From the NCBI GenBank assembly GCA_017649945.1, contig JAGCFU010000002.1:1-36162 (forward strand): a DNA stretch of 36,162 nt, written 5' to 3'. The notes beneath the pieces are model-generated. The model was not told where the DNA came from. It saw nothing but the letters and a program-made list of their open reading frames with translations, and did not search any database. Positions 15,264 to 23,233 of this stretch are shown here, piece by piece; position 1 is the stretch's first letter, and each line of letters opens with the position of its first letter. The position numbers and the translations under genes are program-made. The stretch comes from Bacteroidales bacterium (GTDB taxonomy: Bacteria; Bacteroidota; Bacteroidia; Bacteroidales; F082).

Positions 15264-16312
15264 AAAATTCAATTATAACTCTCATTTTTTCCCTGCTGTG
15301 CGGCTTAACCATGTCCGCGCAGCAGGATACATGTGCAAAAGCTATAACGCTCGACGCTGTTTATGTCACCGCCGAAAAAGTAACCTATTTCCGTAGCAAA
15401 CCAAATTTCGTGATGCTCGATTTCGAGGTTAATGACAACAAATTCTTCATCCTGCAAAAGAAATTTGGCATAAACACTGATTATCGCGTTCTAATTACCG
15501 ATTTGTTTTATGAGCCAATTGACACTATATTTTTACCGAAACATATTGAGCCAGAGCATATTATCCTCGATTGCATGAATCACTGCCAGATAATGGGCCA
15601 GGACTCGGTTTATCAGATCGTTGAAATTGAAAATGATTTTATTATCGACTTTCCAAATGAAAAACAATATTACAAAACAGTCATGGACAATGTCCTTTTC
15701 ATTACCGATAAATATTTGTATCTCAATGAATTAAAACTTGATGGATATGTTTCGAGATTTTACAGAATCAATTTGTCAACCAAGAAAAAGGAGGATTTGT
15801 TTTTTAGTGACGACTCAAAATCGTTTCGTGAAGTTCAAAGAGAACTTAAGTGGCATGAAGCACATATGCATGTTGTTGATAATATTTGTCACAGCCCGTC
15901 TGTCGAGGATTGGGAAGTTTTTATAAAAAATGCGTGGTATCACACAAAAAACTGTTATCTTGCGAAAGTGGCTGATACTCTTTACTATTTCGATCATCTT
16001 AACTGCAGAATTGAGGCTTATGATGAGACTATGAATCTGCTTAATAGTTGCGAAATATCTTATCCTGAAAAACAAAACTATTGGCGTCACACTATCTATC
16101 AAGACCGCGCCTGGGGCACTTTCTACACCATATTCGGCACAACTTTGAACGAAATCGACATCAAAACCGGCAAAACAATCCCTAAAATCAACGCCAACAA
16201 CTATCTCAGCCAAAAGATGATAATCTACAAAGGAAATCTATATTCTCTGAAAAAGCGTAGAGATTCAGGCAACGCCGAAATATCATTTATCGAAAAAACA
16301 AAGCTTTATTAA
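15260..16312 (+). CDS. Exported beta-rich protein (paralogue B, no CarboxypepD_reg domain)
   Basis: 350 residues with a signal peptide ending MSA|QQDT. It lacks the N-terminal sandwich and goes directly to AITLDAVYVTAEKVTYFRSK, equivalent to the 'LPEVEI' linker of its relatives. The rest is strand-rich, with 'QDSVYQIVEIEN', 'DTLYYFDHLNCRIEAYDE', 'TLNEIDIKTGK' and a terminal 'MIIYKGNLYSLKK' that lines up with the ends of the others. It is the most divergent member. It overlaps the esterase-like gene by ATGA and precedes paralogue C by six bases. Function unknown. A propeller-like fold is inferred. Confidence 0.62.
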   Translation: MKNSIITLIFSLLCGLTMSAQQDTCAKAITLDAVYVTAEKVTYFRSKPNFVMLDFEVNDNKFFILQKKFGINTDYRVLITDLFYEPIDTIFLPKHIEPEHIILDCMNHCQIMGQDSVYQIVEIENDFIIDFPNEKQYYKTVMDNVLFITDKYLYLNELKLDGYVSRFYRINLSTKKKEDLFFSDDSKSFREVQRELKWHEAHMHVVDNICHSPSVEDWEVFIKNAWYHTKNCYLAKVADTLYYFDHLNCRIEAYDETMNLLNSCEISYPEKQNYWRHTIYQDRAWGTFYTIFGTTLNEIDIKTGKTIPKINANNYLSQKMIIYKGNLYSLKKRRDSGNAEISFIEKTKLY

Positions 16313-16318
16313 AGTCTT

Positions 16319-17728
16319 ATGAAAAAGTCATCGCTCATATTACTCCTATTCATCCTATTAGCCTTATTCGCCCTATTCGTCCTATCCCCATCTCGCGTTT
16401 CTGCTCAAAATTTTTTAGTCTCTGGTAATGTCGGAATTAAAGATGTCAATATCACAGAAAACACCACTTTCATCGGCACCTCATCCGACAAAAACGGCAA
16501 TTTCCAACTCAAAATTTTCTCTGAAGACGCAACGTTGCGTTTTACTTGTGTCGGATATGCTGATACGATTATATCATTGAATTCCAATGATTTCCATAAT
16601 AGGGAAGCATCGATAATATTCAAAATGCGACAAATCAGCTACGACTTGCCGTCGGCAGAAATATCTGCTTCCAAATACTTCTATCGCAGCAAATTTGGCG
16701 TTTCTATCGTGGATATTTCGTTCATAGATGATAAAACTCTAATCCTTGAAAACAAAAAATCAAAATCAGAACTTAAAGTTATTGATAATGAAGGAAATAA
16801 TGTCGCTAACATCAAGTTTGACAGCCTCTATAATGAGATTTTTTTGGATTTTTTCAACAATTATATTCTTGTAGGCGAGCATTATTGCCAGCAGATTCGG
16901 TTCGACGATGACTATTCCATCGGGAAAGTGGCTAATTTTTCAAGAAAAGACTTTGAAGAGAAACTGCGAGTAGGAGTGAGAAAGTTCAATGACTGCTTTG
17001 TTTTTAAAGACAAGCCATTGATTGTCAACAATATTTATGCTCGTCGTGATCATAACAAAAGCATCGGATATTTCTATATAAATCCCAACGATTCTATTGT
17101 TGAGCGTCATCAGATTCATCGTTTTATTGATGAAGAAGGTTATAAGGCTGCAGCTGCACTTTATGCGGAGATAATCTCGCTTTACCATGCGTTTTCTGAT
17201 GAAAACGATGACTTGATAAAGCTCGGCTTATGGGATGGCAACCTTATGCGCATCTTGCCCGAACCTGAATGCTCGTTCGCTGTCGAAGCTCCTTGCGGCT
17301 GGCGAACTCGCTGTTTCGTATACATAAACCAATATATTAAACTCGATGCCAAACCATTGAACATCAGTGTTTTTGATAAAGACAATATCTTGTATTTTGT
17401 TTATTTGGATGAAATGAAACTCCTGTCTTTCGACGATAATTTCAATCTTTTAAGTGAAAAAGATATTGAACTTGGCGCTAATGCCAAATATTTTACAAAT
17501 ACAATAATTGAAGATTGTGCTACCGCTGATATTTACGGAGTTTTTGTAAAAGACGGAATCAGTTTTCTTGCTTCGCTCGATTTGGAAACCGCCAAGTTTG
17601 AACATCTTACAAAGGTATCAAACTTTATTTATCCCAACGTATTGAAAATCAACAATAATATTGCCTATTGCGCCTATTTCAATGCCGAAAAACAATATAG
17701 TTTCATCCAAAGAACAACAATAAAATGA
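16319..17728 (+). CDS. Exported CarboxypepD_reg-like / beta-rich protein (paralogue C)
   Basis: 469 residues with a signal peptide ending VSA|QNFL. The hydrophobic core of that signal is coded by five in-frame 9-base units (16345-16389). Residues ~32-100 look like a CarboxypepD_reg-like domain (GNVGIKDVNITENTTFIGTSSDKNGNFQLKI, then VGYADT). Then come DLPSAEISASKYFYRSK and a beta-rich region with 'DNILYFVYLDEMKLLSFDDN' and 'DGISFLASLDLETAKF', close to segments of the others. The stop overlaps the start of paralogue D (ATGA, 17725-17728). Function unknown. Likely periplasmic or surface. Confidence 0.65.
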   Translation: MKKSSLILLLFILLALFALFVLSPSRVSAQNFLVSGNVGIKDVNITENTTFIGTSSDKNGNFQLKIFSEDATLRFTCVGYADTIISLNSNDFHNREASIIFKMRQISYDLPSAEISASKYFYRSKFGVSIVDISFIDDKTLILENKKSKSELKVIDNEGNNVANIKFDSLYNEIFLDFFNNYILVGEHYCQQIRFDDDYSIGKVANFSRKDFEEKLRVGVRKFNDCFVFKDKPLIVNNIYARRDHNKSIGYFYINPNDSIVERHQIHRFIDEEGYKAAAALYAEIISLYHAFSDENDDLIKLGLWDGNLMRILPEPECSFAVEAPCGWRTRCFVYINQYIKLDAKPLNISVFDKDNILYFVYLDEMKLLSFDDNFNLLSEKDIELGANAKYFTNTIIEDCATADIYGVFVKDGISFLASLDLETAKFEHLTKVSNFIYPNVLKINNNIAYCAYFNAEKQYSFIQRTTIK

Positions 17729-18783
17729 AAAATCTATTCATCCTATTCGTCCCTTTGGCCCTATTCGTCCTATTACCAATTACTGCTTCCGCTCAAGAAA
17801 ACATCGCGTTTAAAGTTGAGCTCCCCGAAGCCACTATCACCGCCCAAAACATTCCCCATATCGCCTACAACAACAAGGTTGTCAGCATCGCCGATTTCGA
17901 AATCAACGACATGGGAATTTACATCCTCGCACATCGCATAAGGAACTACTCTCTGCTGCATCTCTCGTTCGATTTCGACACCATCGCTGAAATAAATCTG
18001 CCTAGAAAATTCGATAAGCTTTACAAAGATGTTTACAACCAGATTCATGTGGTCAGCCAAGACTCTGTTTACTGGGTCGGCACCATGAAACGAGGCGACG
18101 AAATCGCTGGAATGGCACTGATGATGGGCATCCGGAAAGACCAGTTCGACTACATTCACAAGCACGTTTCAGCCGCCACCGATAAGGTGATAATCACTCA
18201 TTTATACGCCAACGGAAACCAGGAACTCTATTATTTCGATATCGGAGGTTGCGACGGAAAAGTTGATACAACTCTTCTCGAGCACATTCGTTGGGAAGAG
18301 GGATGTGACTTGATGTTCAACATCCGCATGTTCGGTCCAATGGGACTGAAAGGGGAGGCGCAGTCGCTTTTCTTGAAGCCCATTTACGACCCTGTTTTTA
18401 ATATGAACAACGAGATTTTTGTGTTCAACTTCGAAGACAACATCATCAATCTTTACGACAACTGCGCCCAGAAACTCAACTCGTTTCCTCTTACATTCCA
18501 CAAACGCAAAAGTTGGGGCAACAAAATCCGTTTGGTCGACGGCTGGAACAAAAAAGTGCTTATGGACGCCCCAAACAATGCATTCTACGCTGTTTTTTTA
18601 AGCGATGGCATTACTACTCTAAAGAAAATCGACATCGCTACAGGAACAGCTGAAACCACTGCTGTTTTCGGAGGGTTCCCATTTATCGACGACAAACTCA
18701 AAATATATGATGGCAAAGCATATTTTCTTTACGCCAATGACGTTTCGCGAAACAAAAGATTATACGAAGTTACAATCAATTAG
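17725..18783 (+). CDS. Exported beta-rich protein (paralogue D, no CarboxypepD_reg domain)
   Basis: 352 residues with a signal peptide ending ASA|QENI. The start of the mature protein is directly the linker ELPEATITAQNIPHIAYNNKVVSIADFEIND. This and the C-terminal LPEs are clearly closest to paralogue E: 'PLTFHKRKSWGNK', 'DGITTLKKIDIATGTAE' and 'LKIYDGKAYFLYAND...RLYEV'. It thus equals E without the N-terminal sandwich. It is the last gene of the esterase-like operon and the palindrome copy 3 begins at the base after its TAG. The signal peptide region repeats CTA-TTC-xTC units (17734-17778). Confidence 0.68.
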   Translation: MKNLFILFVPLALFVLLPITASAQENIAFKVELPEATITAQNIPHIAYNNKVVSIADFEINDMGIYILAHRIRNYSLLHLSFDFDTIAEINLPRKFDKLYKDVYNQIHVVSQDSVYWVGTMKRGDEIAGMALMMGIRKDQFDYIHKHVSAATDKVIITHLYANGNQELYYFDIGGCDGKVDTTLLEHIRWEEGCDLMFNIRMFGPMGLKGEAQSLFLKPIYDPVFNMNNEIFVFNFEDNIINLYDNCAQKLNSFPLTFHKRKSWGNKIRLVDGWNKKVLMDAPNNAFYAVFLSDGITTLKKIDIATGTAETTAVFGGFPFIDDKLKIYDGKAYFLYANDVSRNKRLYEVTIN

Positions 18784-18858
18784 TTTTAATGATATGCAAA
18801 AAATCAGGCCTTGCTGTATGCGAAGCATATCCAGACTGATTTTTGCATATCATTAAAA
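18784..18858 (+). repeat. Imperfect palindrome element, copy 3
   Basis: A 75 base element beginning at the first base after the stop of paralogue D. It keeps AATCAGGCCTTGC and CCAGACTGA but has a different inner stem (TATGC-GAA-GCATA) and different outer arms (TTTTAATGAT with ATCATTAAAA). The arms still pair perfectly, so pairing is conserved while bases changed. Same orientation as copy 1. Confidence 0.85.
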
Positions 18859-18861
18859 CGT

Positions 18862-18946
18862 TAGGATTTTTCCCCAAATTTTTAGTGTTTTAGGAATTGA
18901 CAAGAATAGTTTATAGTTATAATTTTGCACAATAAAACTTCATTCT
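18862..18946 (+). promoter_or_regulatory. Control region, copy 2 (nearly repeats that at 10682)
   Basis: TTG at 18897-18899 and TAATTTTG at 18920-18927 with 20 bases between. The upstream part has GGATTTTTCCCC and TTTTAGGAATTGACAAG; the last bases before the ATG are AAAACTTCATTCT. All of this parallels the region before paralogue A. Confidence 0.75.
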
Positions 18947-20206
18947 ATGAAAAAATTATTACTCATCTTTGTCCCATTACTTCTATTGTCTCTTCAAGCT
19001 TTTGCTCAGAATAAAGTCATCAACGGCATCTGCCTCGATAATCGCAACAAACCGATTCGCGATGTTGGAATTTATTCCATCGACTCCACAATTCTTGCTG
19101 TGACTAACAAAGACGGACTATTCTCGCTGATTAATTCGAAGCCCGGCGATACTATTTATGCAAGTCACATGTCTTACGATAATATGACGTATGTCATTGA
19201 TAATGAGAATTATAACAAAAGGATTGTCTTGAAATTGAGCCAGTCGGCCGTGACATTGCCCGAAGTTGAGATTCAAGGAAATGTGCCTCACGTGGCTTAT
19301 GACAACAAAGTCGTCTCTGTTAAGGATTTTGAAATCAACGAGAAAGGCATTTATCTTTTGGCTCAACGCCGCCGCAACAACGCGCTTCTGCATCTTAATT
19401 TTGCCTGCGACACCCTGACGGAACTGAAAATAAGTCCTGATTATTACAATATTTTCAAGGATGTCTACGGCGAGATGCATATCGTTTCCGAAAAAGACGT
19501 TTGGCAAGTGGGGCATAAGACCTACAAAGACAAGGTTTTTGATATGGAACTCCTTTATCACAGCTCGCTGAACGAGTTTCTGACGGTTTTCCAAAATATC
19601 GCCTGTGCCACCGATTCATTGCTCATTGGTGGACAGTATTTCTTCTTCGACCAGGAGATTTACTATTATTATTTCAATATCGGAGGCAACCGGCAACCAC
19701 ATGTTCTTCACCATTGTGTCAATCAGGAGGGACGCGACTACATTTTCTTCGCCTTCAAATACAGGTGGGGCTTTCCTCCTCAAAGCGGCAATTTGTTTTT
19801 CAAGCCTACTTACGATCCGATTTTCGCTTACGACAACAAAATTTATCTTTTCTCTTTTGATGAAGATAAGACGTTTGTTTTCAATAACTTAGGTGAAGTT
19901 GTTAATGAATATCCGCTCACTTTCCATAAATATCGTCACTGGAACGGCAAGATGAAACCCATCAAGAAATGGGGCAAGAAAGTGCTTCTCGACTGGGCTA
20001 CCGGCAAATTTTACACCATCTTTGAAGACGCCGGCGTTACAACCATCAAACGCGTCAACCTTGAGACCGGCACTGCAGAAAACGTATACACTATCAGCGG
20101 TTTCGCTTTCGTCGAAAACATCAGAATCTACAATGGCAAAGTCTATTTCTTATACAAAAACGATAACACTCGCAACAGCCGACTTTACGAAGTTTCAATC
20201 GAATAA
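18947..20206 (+). CDS. Exported CarboxypepD_reg-like / beta-rich protein (paralogue E)
   Basis: 419 residues with a signal peptide ending AFA|QNKV. The CarboxypepD_reg-like domain spans ~24-100 (INGICLDNRNKPIRDVGIY, then VTNKDGLFSLI...PGDTIYASHMSYD). The linker is VTLPEVEIQGNVPHVAYDNKVVS, then a beta-rich body with 'ISEKDVWQVG'-like segments, 'DNKIYLFSFDEDKTFVFNN', 'PLTFHKYRHWNGK', 'DAGVTTIKRVNLETGTAE' and terminal 'IRIYNGKVYFLYK...RLYEVSIE'. It is closest to D in its body and to A in promoter and domain plan, as if a mosaic of both. No partner gene is co-transcribed. Function unknown. Confidence 0.7.
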   Translation: MKKLLLIFVPLLLLSLQAFAQNKVINGICLDNRNKPIRDVGIYSIDSTILAVTNKDGLFSLINSKPGDTIYASHMSYDNMTYVIDNENYNKRIVLKLSQSAVTLPEVEIQGNVPHVAYDNKVVSVKDFEINEKGIYLLAQRRRNNALLHLNFACDTLTELKISPDYYNIFKDVYGEMHIVSEKDVWQVGHKTYKDKVFDMELLYHSSLNEFLTVFQNIACATDSLLIGGQYFFFDQEIYYYYFNIGGNRQPHVLHHCVNQEGRDYIFFAFKYRWGFPPQSGNLFFKPTYDPIFAYDNKIYLFSFDEDKTFVFNNLGEVVNEYPLTFHKYRHWNGKMKPIKKWGKKVLLDWATGKFYTIFEDAGVTTIKRVNLETGTAENVYTISGFAFVENIRIYNGKVYFLYKNDNTRNSRLYEVSIE

Positions 20207-20425
20207 AAGTAAGGTGAAATAATCACCGAAAGCGATTGATTTTGCTCGCATTGCGCCAGATTGTCTCAGGTGCGGTGGCCTGCGCCAGACGGCGGTCCGA
20301 GCATCGGCTGGCGCTTGATTTTTTGGTTACTTTTTTATCAAGAAAAAAGTAACAAGTAAATCAGAATCAAAAGAAAAAAATATTATCTTTGCATGATTAA
20401 AGATAATAATTAAAATCATAATATC
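20207..20425. repeat. Intergenic region with palindromes and tpiA promoter
   Basis: A 219 base gap. 20213-20227 is a small hairpin (GGTGA/TCACC). 20253-20314 is GC-richer than the surroundings and holds GCGCCAG twice (20253, 20282) and its complement CTGGCGC at 20308-20314. 20326-20353 is an 11 bp perfect stem (GTTACTTTTTT/AAAAAAGTAAC, loop ATCAAG) that can terminate in both directions. TATCTTTG at 20384-20391 is the likely -7 box for tpiA. The GC-rich part looks like a dispersed intergenic repeat. Confidence 0.6.
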
Positions 20426-21193
20426 ATGAAAAGAAATAAAATCGTTGCCGGCAACTGGAAAATGAACCTCGACTTCGAGGAAGCCCAAACCCTTATTGAA
20501 GACCTTGAAACTCTCCTTGACGAGAAACAACCGTCATGCGAAGTGATAATTTGCCCTCCGTTCCCATACCTCGAACTCGCTACCGACGAGGCTTCGGAAC
20601 ATGAGCTGTTTGAAGTGGGTGCACAAAACTGTGCAGCCTGGGAATCAGGAGCTTACACTGGCGAGGTGTCGGCCAAGATGCTCGACTCGATAGGAGTGAA
20701 CTGCTGCATCATCGGTCACAGCGAGCGCAGAAAATACTTCGGTGAGGACAATGCAACGCTTGCCGCGAAGGTGAACTTGGCTCTGAAATATGAAATCGTC
20801 CCGATTTTCTGCGTGGGCGAGGTCCTTGAGGAGCGTGAAGCCAACAAACATTTCGATGTCATTCGCAAGCAAGTGGAGGAGGGGCTGTTCCATCTCGACA
20901 TAGCTGATATTGAGAACGTTATCATCGCTTACGAACCTGTGTGGGCTATCGGAACAGGCAAGACCGCAACTCCGGCGCAGGCTCAGGAAGTTCACGCTTT
21001 CATTCGCGGCCTCGTGAAAGAGAAATACGGCGACGACATCGCAAACCAGATTCATATCCTCTACGGCGGCAGCTGCAACGCCAAGAACGCCTCCGAACTT
21101 TTTGCACAGCCTGATGTCGACGGCGGTCTCATCGGCGGAGCGTCACTCAAGGCTGAAGATTTTGTGAGTATCTGCGAACAGGCTTCTAAGTAA
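20426..21193 (+). CDS. tpiA: Triose-phosphate isomerase
   Basis: 255 residues, normal length. It interconverts dihydroxyacetone phosphate and glyceraldehyde 3-phosphate in the cytosol. The catalytic set is complete: Asn10 and Lys12 in GNWKMN, His98 in GHSERR, Glu170 in AYEPVWAIGTG, and the phosphate-binding loop YGGSCN plus GLIGGASL near the C-terminus. A Bacteroidetes -7 box lies ~35 bases upstream. prmA follows six bases after the stop. Confidence 0.98.
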   Translation: MKRNKIVAGNWKMNLDFEEAQTLIEDLETLLDEKQPSCEVIICPPFPYLELATDEASEHELFEVGAQNCAAWESGAYTGEVSAKMLDSIGVNCCIIGHSERRKYFGEDNATLAAKVNLALKYEIVPIFCVGEVLEEREANKHFDVIRKQVEEGLFHLDIADIENVIIAYEPVWAIGTGKTATPAQAQEVHAFIRGLVKEKYGDDIANQIHILYGGSCNAKNASELFAQPDVDGGLIGGASLKAEDFVSICEQASK

Positions 21194-21199
21194 TTGAAA

Positions 21200-22033
21200 A
21201 TGAATTACATCGCTTACACTTTCTCAAATCCTCAGAACGAGGCGTTGAAAGATATGCTTGCCGAACTGCTCGGCAATATTGGCTTCGACAGCTTCATGGA
21301 CGTTGACGAAGGCTTCACGGCCTATTGTGCTGAAAACGCTTTTAATAAGGAGGCTCTCGATGCTCTATTAACTCTCGAGCAACTATCCGACGTTCAAATA
21401 ATTAAAAAGGAAATAATTCCCGACCAAGACTGGAACGCCACATGGGAATCATCTTACGAGCCTGTGGTGATTGACAACACCTGTCGTATCCGCGCGCCTT
21501 TCCACGAAGCCGACAGCAGCTATAAATACGACCTCTGCATCGAGCCGAAGATGTCGTTTGGCACCGCGCATCATGAGACAACGGCGCAAATCATAAAGCT
21601 CATGCTTACTGAGGATTTCAAAGACAAAGACGTGCTCGACATGGGCTCCGGTACCGGTGTCTTGGCTATCCTGGCGAAGAAGCTGGGTTCGGCTAAGACT
21701 GTGGCCATCGACAACGACGAGTGGGCTTACCGCAACGCTCTCGACAACGTAAAACTCAACGGCGAGAATGAGATTGTTGTTGAACTCGGCGATGCTAACT
21801 CATTGAACAACAGACAATTTGATATAATTATTGCAAACATCAACCGTAACATCCTTCTGCGCGATATGCACGAATATGTCAAATGTCTGAAAAAAGGTGG
21901 CAAGATATTTTTCAGCGGTTTCTACGAGGCTGATTTACAAATGATTAGAAACGAGGCGGAGCGTCTGGGCTTGTCATACCTTAATCATATCAAGAAAAAC
22001 GAGTGGACGGCGGCGGTTTTTATCAATAAATAA
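21200..22033 (+). CDS. prmA: Ribosomal protein L11 methyltransferase
   Basis: 277 residues from ATG 21200; a TTG six bases earlier is less likely. The C-terminal half is a class I SAM methyltransferase: motif I VLDMGSGTGVLAILAKKLG near residues 145-163, an acidic residue at VAIDND, and the family motif NINRNILLRDM. FGTAHHETT before motif I is a PrmA signature. The N-terminal ~85 residues form the substrate-recognition domain, shorter than in E. coli as is common in this phylum. It trimethylates L11 in the cytosol. Co-transcribed with tpiA. Confidence 0.93.
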   Translation: MNYIAYTFSNPQNEALKDMLAELLGNIGFDSFMDVDEGFTAYCAENAFNKEALDALLTLEQLSDVQIIKKEIIPDQDWNATWESSYEPVVIDNTCRIRAPFHEADSSYKYDLCIEPKMSFGTAHHETTAQIIKLMLTEDFKDKDVLDMGSGTGVLAILAKKLGSAKTVAIDNDEWAYRNALDNVKLNGENEIVVELGDANSLNNRQFDIIIANINRNILLRDMHEYVKCLKKGGKIFFSGFYEADLQMIRNEAERLGLSYLNHIKKNEWTAAVFINK

Positions 22034-22105
22034 AAAATTTTTAAAAAATAGGCTGCAATTCAAGAAAAAGTTGTAATTTAGCAGTTTGAAAAAATATAGT
22101 GAGTT

Positions 22106-23230
22106 ATGAAGTTTATTCTTTCGAGTTTAAAGCTTTTAAAAGCGATCCAGGCACTCAGTGGTGTCATAAATTCAAGCAACACATTGCCGATTCTTGACGA
22201 TTTCCTTTTCAATATCAACGAGGACGAACTCAAAATTACGGCATCTGACCTTGAGACAACGATGACCGTCTCCATCAAGCCTGACATGGTTGAAGGTAAG
22301 GGACAGGTAACCATTCCGGCACGTCTGCTTATCGACGTGATGAAGAATTTCCCTGACATCCCGGTGTCATTTAATATTGACGAAGCAACTCTCGCTATCG
22401 AAATCACGACAGGCGAGGGCCGTTATAAAATGGTCGGCCATAAGAGCGATGAGTTCCCGCAAGTGCCGGTAATCGCTGAGCCTTCAGTGTGGGATATTCC
22501 AGCCGACGTGCTCGCTTGCGGTTTCGAGAAGACAATCTTCGCGACAGGCAGCGACGAAATCCGTCCAATCATGACTGGCGTGTTTATGGCAATGAGCGAC
22601 ACATGCCTCACCTTCGTGGCAACCGATGCCCACAAGCTCGTGCGCTACAGAAGAATGGACGTGAAGTCGGATGCAGCAGCATCGTTCATCGTGCCTAAGA
22701 AGCCTATCAACCAGTTGAAGAACATCCTCGCTGGCCGTGCTGACGAACCGGTGCATGTTGAGTTCAACAACACCAACGCATCGTTCACATTCGGCGAGTA
22801 TAAGCTTATTTGCCGCCTCATCGAAGGTCGTTATCCTAACTACGAGGCAGTCATCCCGACAACAAATCCTAACAAGCTTATCGTTGACCGTCAGTTGCTT
22901 AACGCCGCCATCAAGCGTGTGGCTATCTTCTCAAGCAAGGCAACACACCAGATTCGTTTCAAGATCAGCGGTCAGGAGTTGGTTTTGACAGCCGAAGACC
23001 TCGACTACTCGAACGAAGCTAAGGAACGCCTCACTTGTAACTATACAGGAGAGGATATGGAAATCGGCTTCAGCTCGAAGTTCTTCCAGGAGATGCTCGC
23101 AAATCTCAGTCAGACTGAGATTCAGCTTGAGATGTCGGCACCAAACCGCGCCGGTATCATCACCCCGGTCGACAACCAGAACGCCGACGAGGACATCCTG
23201 ATGCTGCTGATGCCAGTGATGCTCAACTAA
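22106..23230 (+). CDS. dnaN: DNA polymerase III beta subunit (sliding clamp)
   Basis: 374 residues, usual length. The N-terminus MKFILSSLKLLKAIQALSGVI...LPILDDFLF is diagnostic. It is followed by EGKGQVTIPARLLIDVMKNFPD (domain I), ATDAHKLVRYR (domain II) and the C-terminal LMPVMLN, where the clamp-loader and partner groove ends. The protein forms a ring that tethers polymerase III. dnaA, recF and oriC are not in the window, so this is not a dnaA-dnaN origin arrangement. A strong hairpin follows the stop by three bases. Confidence 0.98.
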   Translation: MKFILSSLKLLKAIQALSGVINSSNTLPILDDFLFNINEDELKITASDLETTMTVSIKPDMVEGKGQVTIPARLLIDVMKNFPDIPVSFNIDEATLAIEITTGEGRYKMVGHKSDEFPQVPVIAEPSVWDIPADVLACGFEKTIFATGSDEIRPIMTGVFMAMSDTCLTFVATDAHKLVRYRRMDVKSDAAASFIVPKKPINQLKNILAGRADEPVHVEFNNTNASFTFGEYKLICRLIEGRYPNYEAVIPTTNPNKLIVDRQLLNAAIKRVAIFSSKATHQIRFKISGQELVLTAEDLDYSNEAKERLTCNYTGEDMEIGFSSKFFQEMLANLSQTEIQLEMSAPNRAGIITPVDNQNADEDILMLLMPVMLN

Positions 23231-23233
23231 ATA

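Noticed and set aside
22106-23230. Replication origin near dnaN
   Set aside because: No dnaA, recF or DnaA-box cluster was recognised nearby; the gene sits with tpiA and prmA, and in Bacteroidetes dnaN is often away from the origin.
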